From assembly GCF_024198215.1 (NCBI RefSeq), contig NZ_JAKCFA010000022.1, positions 152,932-216,931 of the forward strand: 64,000 bases of DNA. Reading direction: 5' to 3'. Below are positions 7,945 to 14,556 of this stretch, in pieces. Source of the DNA: Myxococcus qinghaiensis (GTDB lineage Bacteria; Myxococcota; Myxococcia; Myxococcales; Myxococcaceae). Position numbers and translations under genes: made by a program. Below the pieces are notes generated by a model, which worked only from the letters and a program-made list of their open reading frames with translations, was not told the origin of the DNA and did not search any database. How positions within the stretch are numbered: position 1 is the first letter of the stretch; each line of letters opens with the position of its first letter.

Positions 7945-8691
7945 ATGAGCGAGCCGAGCCCCCGTCCCACGCCGAGCCCTCCGTCGTCCGCGCCCCTGGG
8001 GCGCGTGGCGCTGCACGCCGTCGCCTCCGGGTTGACGCCGCTCATCCCCGTCCCCTTCCTGGATGACTACGCCCTCTTCCAGGTGCGGGAGCAGCTGGTC
8101 CGCTCGCTGCTGGAAGAGCGCGGACTGCGCGCGCCGAACCAGGCCGTGGAGGCGCTCGCGGGCTCCAGCCTGGGTCGCACGATGGGCGGCCGGCTGGTCG
8201 GCTACCTCAAGGGGATGATGCTCCTGCCCGTGAAGAAGCTCTTCCGGAAGATCTTCTTCGTCCTCTGGGTGAAGGACTGCGTGGACGTGGCCTCCGTGTC
8301 GCTGCACCACGGCTACCTGCTCCACCACGCGCTGGAGCGCGGAGACCTGGATGCGCTGAGCCTCCAGGGCGACAAACCCCAGGCCATCCACGCGGCCATC
8401 GTCGCGGCCTGCGCGGAGGTGGACGCCCGGCCCGTCAACCAGGCCCTGCGGCGCCTCTTCGCGAGCAGCCGGTTGCTGGTGGCCGAGGCCACGCGCGTGT
8501 TCCTCAACCCGAAGAACGCGGGCCCGCGCACGCCCGAGCCGGGTGAGAGCGCGGAGGTGAAGTCGCTGGCGGACCGGCTGCTTTCCCTGCTGTGGGAGGA
8601 GCGCGGCTACTTCGCGACGCTGGAGGCGCACTACGTCCGCCACCTGGAGGCCGGGCCGGCCCCCGTCCTGAAAGCCGCCTCAGGGAGCTGA
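7945..8691 (+). CDS. Conserved hypothetical protein
   Basis: A 248-residue protein that I do not recognise. The start may be ATG 7945 or the adjacent GTG 7942. A proline-rich N-terminus (residues 1-20) is followed by a hydrophobic stretch, LHAVASGLTPLIPVPFLDDYALF, and later by LKGMMLLPVKKLFRKIFFVLWVKDCVDVASV. This suggests a peripheral or partly membrane-embedded protein with basic and hydrophobic helices. No catalytic motif is evident. Its 3' end overlaps the convergent DUF4105 gene by 12 bp. A small CCCGC-CAA-GCGGG hairpin at 7884-7896 lies in the upstream gap. Codon usage is like that of the neighbours, so it is likely a real gene. Confidence 0.65.
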   Translation: MSEPSPRPTPSPPSSAPLGRVALHAVASGLTPLIPVPFLDDYALFQVREQLVRSLLEERGLRAPNQAVEALAGSSLGRTMGGRLVGYLKGMMLLPVKKLFRKIFFVLWVKDCVDVASVSLHHGYLLHHALERGDLDALSLQGDKPQAIHAAIVAACAEVDARPVNQALRRLFASSRLLVAEATRVFLNPKNAGPRTPEPGESAEVKSLADRLLSLLWEERGYFATLEAHYVRHLEAGPAPVLKAASGS

Positions 8692-9699
8692 GTCCACCGC
8701 GCGCGCGTCCGTCTGGCGGATGCGCTGCGAGAAGTCCGGCTGGTTCGCCGCCGCCAGCGCGCGCGGGTTGATGCGGTGCCGCGCACGCACCACGTCCAGG
8801 GGCGCGTCCGTTTCAATCAGGCCCAGCTCGTACGCCAGCGCGTCCGAGAACGCCGGCAAGAGCGTGCGGTGGTCATACGGCACCTTCAGCGCGCTCACCT
8901 TCTCGAAGTGGCTCACCAGGTTGGTGGTGCAGTTGTTGGTGAGCGAGTTGTAGAACTCCGGCTTCGCGTGCAGCGCGTTCATCCGCGCCACCATGTCCAG
9001 GAAGAAGTCGGAGATGCGCTCCTTTGATGCGCTCACCGGGTAGAGGTACACCTCGTCGTGCCGGTGGTTGGAGCGCAGCTGCACGAGGTCTCTCTCGTCG
9101 CCCACGACATAGACGAGCTCGAACTGGCGGAAGAGGCCTCCCACGGCGGAGAACGACTCCCCCTTCTCGCGGCGCACCTCCACGGAGAAGACGAGGTAGC
9201 GGCCATCCGAGAAGCCGAAGCTCACCATGGTGTGCGCGGCGCCGTAGAAGCCGGAGAAGGGCTCGACGATGAACCACGCCCCCGTCAGCTCGCGCGCGTC
9301 ATACGTGGCCGTGTACCAGGAGGCATCCCAGTCCGTGGTGCTCCGGTAGCGGAAGTCGCGCACGTCGTGAATCGTCACCTTGGGGCCCTCCACGTCCGCG
9401 CGAGCCACCCGGACCAGGTCCGGCGCCCAGTCCCGCTCCGTCGAAGGCGCCTTGGAATAGGCCCAGACGTGAAGGCCCCCGCACACAGCGAGCACCACGG
9501 CCACCGCGCCCAGGCGAGAGCCGAACCGCCGCCAGACAACGAGGGCCACGGCCGCCACGGCCAGCGCACCCGACGCCCTGAGGAGGTGCGCGCCTTCGGG
9601 CCCCGCCCCCGTCAAGGCGAGCGCGAGCCCGACCCAGGCGGTCCCCCCGAGGAGCACCAGGGCGGTCAACACGTCGGGGACGAAGGAGGGCAGTCGCAT
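8680..9699 (-). CDS. DUF4105 (Lnb N-terminal-like) membrane protein
   Basis: The protein has 339 residues from ATG 9699, which follows a GGGGGG ribosome site; the longer start at 9816 is less likely. Residues 1 to about 85 contain three hydrophobic membrane segments (around VLTALVLLGGTAWVGLALAL, ASGALAVAAVALVVW and LGAVAVVLAVCGGLHVWAY). The remainder is a periplasmic domain of the DUF4105 type, recognisable from FRYRSTTDWDASW, the GAAHTMVSFGF segment and the signature SLTNNCTTNLV. That Asn-Cys-Thr element is thought to form a papain-like, NlpC/P60-related active site in this family. The exact function is not established. The gene is divergent from the exporter gene and probably lies just outside the biosynthetic cluster. 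Confidence 0.75.
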   Translation of the reverse strand: MRLPSFVPDVLTALVLLGGTAWVGLALALTGAGPEGAHLLRASGALAVAAVALVVWRRFGSRLGAVAVVLAVCGGLHVWAYSKAPSTERDWAPDLVRVARADVEGPKVTIHDVRDFRYRSTTDWDASWYTATYDARELTGAWFIVEPFSGFYGAAHTMVSFGFSDGRYLVFSVEVRREKGESFSAVGGLFRQFELVYVVGDERDLVQLRSNHRHDEVYLYPVSASKERISDFFLDMVARMNALHAKPEFYNSLTNNCTTNLVSHFEKVSALKVPYDHRTLLPAFSDALAYELGLIETDAPLDVVRARHRINPRALAAANQPDFSQRIRQTDARAVDSAP

Positions 9700-9876
9700 A
9701 TCCCCCCAGTATTCCGTGGCCCAGGCCCGCCCGCCAAGGGTGCCGGTATCCTGTCTCGCCTGGCACCACGATAACCCGATAAGCAGCCTGTCCCCGGGTA
9801 TCACTTCGCGCGGCAATGACGTATGAGAGCGGCGAGGGCCCGATTCTCAGGTCCCTCCGGGTCTCCGGGAGCCGTC
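9700..9876. promoter_or_regulatory. Divergent intergenic region, left border of the biosynthetic cluster
   Basis: This 177-bp gap lies between the minus-strand DUF4105 gene and the plus-strand ABC exporter. It holds a locally A/T-richer patch (GATAACCCGATAAG near 9770-9783) and GTATCAC at 9798-9804. The reverse of the latter, GTGATAC, recurs twice just after the exporter gene. I see no confident promoter hexamers. The exporter ribosome site GGGAG is at 9867-9871. Confidence 0.4.
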
Positions 9877-11523
9877 GTGTCATTGCTCGCCCTGCTCTTC
9901 CAGAAGTCCAAACTCCCCATCATCCTCGCGGCGCTCCTGGGCATCCTCACGGGTGCGTGCAGCGCGGCGCTCGTCGCGGTGATGAACCAGACGCTGACGT
10001 CCCGGACGGTGGCGGAAGCGATGCCGCTGATGCCCTGGTTCATCGGCCTGGCGGTGGCGGTGCTGGTGCTGCGCATCGTGTCTCAGATGCAGCTCAGCTC
10101 CATGCAGCAGGTGGCGCTGCTGGACCTGCGGCTGTCGCTGTGCCGGCGCATGCTGGCCGCGCCGCTGCGGAAGCTGGAGGATGCCGGCTCGCACAAGCTG
10201 CTGGCCGCGCTGACGGAGGACATCGCCGTCATCAACAGCACCATCTCCGTCATCCCCGGCGTCATCATCTGCCTGGCGACGCTCGTGGGCTGCCTCGTCT
10301 ACCTGGCGTGGCTGTCCGGGCCGCTCCTGATGATGATCCTCGGGGTCATCGCGGTGGTGATGGCGAGCGTCGCCATTCCGAACCGCTACGCGTATTCGCA
10401 GTTCTTCAAGCGGCGAGAGAGCCACGACGCCCTGTACTCCAACTTCAGGACGCTCATCGACGGCGCCAAGGAGCTGCAGCTCCACCACGCGCGCAGCGAG
10501 GACTTCTTCGCCAAGGAGCTCAAGCCGACGGCCGAGGAGGTCTCCCGCGTCTCCCTGTCGACCAACAACCTCTTCATCGTCACCGGGAGCTGGGGCGGCT
10601 TCATGGTGATGGCCGTCATCGCCGTCATCCTCTTCGGCGTGCCCCGGTTCCAGACGGTGGAGATGTCCACGCTGGCCGCGTACGCGCTGGTGGTGCTGTA
10701 TCTGCAACAGCCGCTCGACGGCCTGCTGAATCAGTGGCCGGCCCTGTCTCGCAGCCACGTAGCGATGAAGAAGCTGGAGAAGCTGGGCCTGTCGCTGGAG
10801 GACCCGGAGCCCCCCGCCGCGGATGGCGCGGTGCCGACGAAGTTCGAGCGAATCGAGCTGGTGGACGTCACCCACACCTACTACCGCGAGCAGGACGGCG
10901 CGAGCTTCACGCTGGGCCCCATCAACACGACGATGCACCGGGGCCAGCTCGTCTTCCTCGTAGGCGGCAACGGCAGCGGCAAGACGACGCTGGCCAAGCT
11001 GTTCACCGGGCTGTACGCGCCGGAGAAGGGCGAGCTGCGCGTGGATGGCCTCCCCATCACCGCGTCCAACCGCCGCGCCTACCGGCAGCTCTTCTCCTCC
11101 GTCTTCTTCGACTTCCACCTCTTCGAGCGCATGCTCGGCCTGGACCACCCCGGGCTCGAAGAGAAGGCGCGCGGCTACCTGTCCCGGCTCCAGTTGGAGC
11201 GCAAGGTGAAGGTGGAGGACGGCAAGCTGTCCACCGTGTCGCTCTCGCAGGGACAGCGCAAGCGCCTGGCCCTGCTAACGTCGTTCCTGGAGGACCGCCC
11301 CATCTACGTCTTCGACGAGTGGGCCGCGGACCAGGACCCCATCTTCCGTGAGCTGTTCTACCGGGAGATGCTCCCCGCGCTGAAGAACCAGGGGAAGCTC
11401 GTCTTCGTCATCAGCCACGATGACCGCTACTTCCACCTGGCCGACCACCTGCTCAAGCTCGAGTCAGGGCAGCTCGTCTCCACGCAAGACGCCGCACCCG
11501 CGCCCACCGCCGCATTGGCGTGA
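9877..11523 (+). CDS. Cyclic peptide export ABC transporter (SyrD/PvdE-type, fused permease-ATPase)
   Basis: The protein has 548 residues from GTG 9877, placed five bases after GGGAG; an in-frame ATG at 9823 would add 18 unlikely residues. The N-terminal half is a six-helix exporter membrane domain, with hydrophobic segments such as LPIILAALLGILTGACSAAL and PLLMMILGVIAVVMASVAI. The C-terminal ATPase has Walker A GGNGSGKTT at 363-371, signature LSQGQRKRL at 456-464 and Walker B IYVFDEW with Asp480. This single-chain arrangement, with the short ATPase domain, is that of the SyrD/PvdE family, which moves lipopeptides or siderophore precursors across the inner membrane. Its position at the left end of the NRPS/PKS cluster makes it the likely exporter or self-resistance pump for the product. 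Confidence 0.9.
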   Translation: MSLLALLFQKSKLPIILAALLGILTGACSAALVAVMNQTLTSRTVAEAMPLMPWFIGLAVAVLVLRIVSQMQLSSMQQVALLDLRLSLCRRMLAAPLRKLEDAGSHKLLAALTEDIAVINSTISVIPGVIICLATLVGCLVYLAWLSGPLLMMILGVIAVVMASVAIPNRYAYSQFFKRRESHDALYSNFRTLIDGAKELQLHHARSEDFFAKELKPTAEEVSRVSLSTNNLFIVTGSWGGFMVMAVIAVILFGVPRFQTVEMSTLAAYALVVLYLQQPLDGLLNQWPALSRSHVAMKKLEKLGLSLEDPEPPAADGAVPTKFERIELVDVTHTYYREQDGASFTLGPINTTMHRGQLVFLVGGNGSGKTTLAKLFTGLYAPEKGELRVDGLPITASNRRAYRQLFSSVFFDFHLFERMLGLDHPGLEEKARGYLSRLQLERKVKVEDGKLSTVSLSQGQRKRLALLTSFLEDRPIYVFDEWAADQDPIFRELFYREMLPALKNQGKLVFVISHDDRYFHLADHLLKLESGQLVSTQDAAPAPTAALA

Positions 11524-11582
11524 GCACCCGGTGATACATCGCCCCACGTGCTGTCTCGCCGTGAGCACCGGGTGATACAGCG
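11521..11582 (+). repeat. Pair of 21-bp direct repeats after the exporter gene
   Basis: TGAGCACCCGGTGATAC (from 11521) recurs as TGAGCACCGGGTGATAC (from 11562). Over 21 bp the two copies differ at two positions, with 41 bp from start to start, about four helical turns. The first copy includes the exporter stop codon. The spacing suits a dimeric regulator binding on one face of the DNA, but a small duplication is equally possible. Confidence 0.6.
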
Positions 11583-11588
11583 ACCGAC

Positions 11589-11616
11589 ACCTCTCGGGAA
11601 TGTCTCACTGAGAGGT
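11589..11616 (+). terminator. Short inverted repeat, possible terminator of the exporter gene
   Basis: ACCTCTC at 11589-11595 pairs with GAGAGGT at 11610-11616 across a 14-base loop, 66 bp after the exporter stop. The stem is only 7 bp and no T tract follows, so the call is weak. The rest of the 199-bp gap (11524-11722) holds the direct repeats and no recognisable promoter. Confidence 0.3.
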
Positions 11617-11722
11617 CTACGGCGGCAATCCGTGATAATGGTTGTTGCAACGGTATCAACGTCTGGCGCTCCCATCGGGCTGGCCTGGAATGGCCCTGCC
11701 CTCTTGAATCGAGGTCCTCCGA

Positions 11723-12796
11723 GTGGAGCTCACGCGCGTGGAGCATGCCGAGCTGTTCGTGGGCGATGCGGCGCTCTCCGCCTATTTCTTCTGTCACGCG
11801 CTCGGCTTCCGGATGGTGGCCAGCGGTGGACCGGAGACGGGGTTGGCGGGCCGTCGCTCCTTCGTGCTCGAGCAGGGTGACGCGCGGCTCGTCGTCACGT
11901 CCGCGCTGGGCTCCGACGGCGAGGTGGCCGCGTACGTGCGGACTCACGGCGATGGCGTGCGTGACATCGCGCTGGGGACGCCCGACGTGCACACGGCCTT
12001 TCGCGAGGCGGTGAGCCGGGGCGCGCGGGTGGTGTCGGAGCCGTCCGTGCACGAAGCCGACGGCCAGCGCGTGGTGAAGGCCACCATCGCCGGGCCGGGC
12101 ACGTGGGTGCACTCGTTCATCCAGCGCGATACCCCGTCGGGCGAGTTCCTTCCGGGGACGTACCTGCCGGTGGACGCGGGGCCCTCGGGTGGCGCTGCGC
12201 TGTTCTCCGGCGTGGACCACTTCGCCTTCGCCCTGGAGCGGGGCCGGCTGCTCGACACGGTGGGCTTCTACGTGGACGTGCTCGGCTTCGCGCAGACCCA
12301 CCAGGAGGACGTGCGCACCGAGTACAGCGGCATGAGCTCCCGCGTGGTGCAGGCCGCGGAGGGCCGGGTGTGCTTCCCGCTGCAGGAGCCCGTCTCCGGC
12401 GCGCGACGCGGCCAGCTCGAGGACTTCGTTGATGCGCACGGCGGCGCGGGCGTGCAGCACCTGGCCTTCCTCGCGGACGACATCACCCGCGCGGCGGACG
12501 GGCTCACCCAGCGCGGCGTGAGGCTGCTCGACGCGCCCCGGGGGTACTACGAAGGGCTGGAGACCCGCCTGGGCTCGCTGGGCCCGTTCCGGCGGGAGCT
12601 GCTCCAGGAGCGCAACATCCTGATGGACCGGGACGCGTGGGGCGTGCTGTTGCAGGTCTTCACCCGCTCCCAGCACGCGCGGCGCACCCTCTTCTTCGAG
12701 GTCATCCAGCGGCAGCAGGCCCGGGGCTTCGGAGGCGCCAACATCCAGGCGCTCTACGCGGCGAAGGAGCAGGACGCGACGCGCGCGGCGGGCTGA
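11723..12796 (+). CDS. 4-hydroxymandelate synthase / 4-hydroxyphenylpyruvate dioxygenase family enzyme
   Basis: The protein has 357 residues from GTG 11723, with GAGG eight bases upstream. It is a two-domain vicinal-oxygen-chelate enzyme. The Fe(II) ligands are His166 (GVDHFAF), His246 (GVQHLAF) and Glu326 (LFFEVIQR). Hydroxymandelate synthases and HPPDs share these ligands and use the same substrate, 4-hydroxyphenylpyruvate. Several stretches resemble hydroxymandelate synthase more (THGDGVRDIAL, VHSFIQRD, and ANIQALY near the C-terminus instead of the GNFKALF usual in HPPD), while the active-site strand CFPLQEP keeps an HPPD-like proline. Given its place in an NRPS cluster I favour hydroxymandelate synthase, the first step to 4-hydroxyphenylglycine. 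The oxidase and aminotransferase that would complete that route are not in the window. It converges on the P450 gene. Confidence 0.8.
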   Translation: MELTRVEHAELFVGDAALSAYFFCHALGFRMVASGGPETGLAGRRSFVLEQGDARLVVTSALGSDGEVAAYVRTHGDGVRDIALGTPDVHTAFREAVSRGARVVSEPSVHEADGQRVVKATIAGPGTWVHSFIQRDTPSGEFLPGTYLPVDAGPSGGAALFSGVDHFAFALERGRLLDTVGFYVDVLGFAQTHQEDVRTEYSGMSSRVVQAAEGRVCFPLQEPVSGARRGQLEDFVDAHGGAGVQHLAFLADDITRAADGLTQRGVRLLDAPRGYYEGLETRLGSLGPFRRELLQERNILMDRDAWGVLLQVFTRSQHARRTLFFEVIQRQQARGFGGANIQALYAAKEQDATRAAG

Positions 12797-12825
12797 ATCT
12801 CGCCCGCCGCGGGCAGGACGTCACG

Positions 12826-14178
12826 TCACTTCCGGGGCTCCAGCGTCATCGGCAGGCCGCCGTGGGGCAGGAGGGAGATGCCGGGATAGATGTTCACCTT
12901 CCGCCCGGGAATGGCGCGCAGGTGGTAGCGCTGGGAGACCATCGCCAGCACGAGCGCGCCGAACATCAGCGACAGGTTGTTGCCGATGCAGATGTGCTGG
13001 CCCGCGCCGAACGGCAGGTAGGCGAACTTGTGGCGCGCGCCGCGCGGCTCGGGGGCGAAGCGGTCCGGGTCGAACTTCTCCGGCGACGGCCAGAACTCCG
13101 GGTGCCGGTGCAGCACGTAGGGGATGGCCATGACCACCGAGCCCGGCGCCACGGGATAGCCGCCCAGCGTGTCCGCCTCCTTGGCCACGCGCGGCAGGCG
13201 CCAGGCCGTGGGATACAGGCGGAGCGTCTCCTCGAACACCTGGGTGGCGTAGCGCAGGCGCGGCAGGTCCTCCAGCGTCGGCGCCCTTCCCCCGAGCACC
13301 GCCGCGCTCTCCGACGCCAGCCTGTCGGCGATTTCGGGATGGGTCGACAGGAGGTGCCACGCCCACGCCAGCGCGGCTCCCGGGCCCTCGTTGCCGGAGA
13401 AGAGGTTCATGAACTCGTCACGAAGCTCCTTGTCCGTCATGCCCTCGCCGGTGTCGCGGTCCTTCGCGGCCACCAGCATGGACATGATGTCGTCCTCGGG
13501 GCCGCCTTCCTTGCGCCGGGCGATGACCTCCTTCGCCTTGCGGTTGAGCTGGCGCAGCGTGGCGAAGAAGTCCGCCCACTTCTTCTTGTAGATGGGCAGC
13601 CGCTCCAGCTTCAGGAGCCGGTACAGCAACGAGCCGCGGTCGTTCATCGTCCACATCATCCGACGGATGGCCTCCGCCAGCGGCTCGTCGGGCTCCTCGG
13701 AGTACAGCGCCCGCGTCGTCATCCGCAGCGAGAGCACCCCCATCTCCTCCGCGATGTCGAACCTCCGCCCCGGCGTGTTCGCCGCCTCCCAGTGGTTCAG
13801 CTTGCGCTGGAGGAGGTCCACCATGCCCGCAAGCAGACCGGTCAGCCGCTCCCTGTGGAAGGCGGGCTGCACGAGCCTCCGCTGCCGCCTCCAGTAATTC
13901 CCCTCGCTCACGAAGAGCCCGTTGCCCAGGAAGGGGTCGTCCACCAGCTCCGGCTTCGAGTAGTTGGGGGCGTTCTCCGTGAGGAAGTACCGGACGTGGT
14001 CCGGATGACTCACCATGTAGGTCGCGTGGGCGCCCAACCGGAAGCGGACCACGTCGCCGTGCGCCCGGAAACCATCGACGAAGAGACCCAGCGGGTCGGT
14101 CTCATGTCGCAGGATGTTGCCCCAGATGGGAAGCCCCCGGGGACCCGGGGGGTACGACGAAACTTGAGTCGAAGCCAT
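12826..14178 (-). CDS. Cytochrome P450
   Basis: The protein has 450 residues from ATG 14178. It begins with the proline-rich hinge YPPGPRGLPIWGN without a membrane anchor, so it is probably soluble. The K-helix ExxR is EETLR. The haem loop is FGAGQHICIGN with ligand Cys397, and a WRRQRRLVQPAFHRERL segment matches the C-helix of CYP102/CYP4-like bacterial P450s. The I-helix is odd: where most P450s have AGxET, this one reads SGNEGPG (Glu264, Gly265), so the acid is kept and the oxygen-activating threonine is missing. It probably hydroxylates or cross-links the peptide, its acyl chain or a carrier-bound residue. The gene lies between the dioxygenase and NRPS1 on the opposite strand and has a plausible promoter in the shared upstream gap. 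Confidence 0.92.
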   Translation of the reverse strand: MASTQVSSYPPGPRGLPIWGNILRHETDPLGLFVDGFRAHGDVVRFRLGAHATYMVSHPDHVRYFLTENAPNYSKPELVDDPFLGNGLFVSEGNYWRRQRRLVQPAFHRERLTGLLAGMVDLLQRKLNHWEAANTPGRRFDIAEEMGVLSLRMTTRALYSEEPDEPLAEAIRRMMWTMNDRGSLLYRLLKLERLPIYKKKWADFFATLRQLNRKAKEVIARRKEGGPEDDIMSMLVAAKDRDTGEGMTDKELRDEFMNLFSGNEGPGAALAWAWHLLSTHPEIADRLASESAAVLGGRAPTLEDLPRLRYATQVFEETLRLYPTAWRLPRVAKEADTLGGYPVAPGSVVMAIPYVLHRHPEFWPSPEKFDPDRFAPEPRGARHKFAYLPFGAGQHICIGNNLSLMFGALVLAMVSQRYHLRAIPGRKVNIYPGISLLPHGGLPMTLEPRK

Positions 14179-14204
14179 GCCGTCTCGCGAGCGAAGCGCA
14201 CCAG

Positions 14205-14233
14205 TTTATCAGAAGTGCATGACCCCCTGACAA
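14205..14233 (-). promoter_or_regulatory. Predicted sigma-70-type promoter of the P450 gene
   Basis: Read on the minus strand, TTGTCA (14233-14228, five of six matches to TTGACA) is followed after exactly 17 bases by GATAAA (14210-14205, four of six matches to TATAAT). It lies 27 bp ahead of the P450 start codon, which would give a very short leader. Confidence 0.45.
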
Positions 14234-14423
14234 ACCAAGGAGTTAGCGCCGTTCGAGGCTGACTAGACATTCCAGATAAAACAAGGGATGAAGCCAGAGG
14301 GCATGCTTCACCTCCGACCTAATTTTCCTCGTTCACGGCTCCCGGTACCGGTGCCGTGCCCCCGTGCGGTGGCGGGCTCCTCGCGGCAGACCGGGGGGAG
14401 CTCCGTGGCTGCGCCCCTCGCGA

Positions 14424-14443
14424 GGCGGATTGTCGAATCCGCC
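14424..14443. repeat. Perfect 8-4-8 inverted repeat in the NRPS1 leader
   Basis: GGCGGATT and AATCCGCC flank GTCG, about 113 bp before the NRPS1 start codon. It could be an operator for a dimeric regulator or an mRNA hairpin in the leader. No T tract follows it, so it does not look like a classical attenuator. Confidence 0.5.
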
Positions 14444-14556
14444 CGCTGTTGAGGGTCGAGGACTTCACCAGCCAACTGGACTGAAGCGGTCCCAGGAGCG
14501 GCCTACTCCTCGGGCCCGCGGAACCAACTTCGCGAGCCGTCCGCCTGGGAGCAGGG

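Larger units (their letters stand above)
14179..14556. promoter_or_regulatory. Divergent 378-bp control region between the P450 gene and the assembly-line operon
   Basis: This is the only gap over 300 bp. Its left third (about 14,200-14,330) is clearly A/T-richer than the surroundings and should hold the promoters for both directions. The minus-strand P450 promoter is listed separately. On the plus strand GATAAA at 14275-14280 is a possible -10 element, but the hexamer 17 bp upstream (TTCGAG) is poor. A perfect inverted repeat sits at 14424-14443, and the NRPS1 ribosome site (TGGGAG, 14546-14551) is five bases before its ATG. No small gene was seen. Confidence 0.45.

Noticed and set aside
11723..14178. 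A complete 4-hydroxyphenylglycine pathway
   Set aside because: Only the hydroxymandelate synthase-like gene is present; no hydroxymandelate oxidase or HpgT-type aminotransferase was found in the window.
14253..14280. Plus-strand promoter TTCGAG-17-GATAAA for NRPS1
   Set aside because: The -35 match is only two of six, so the spacing alone is not persuasive.
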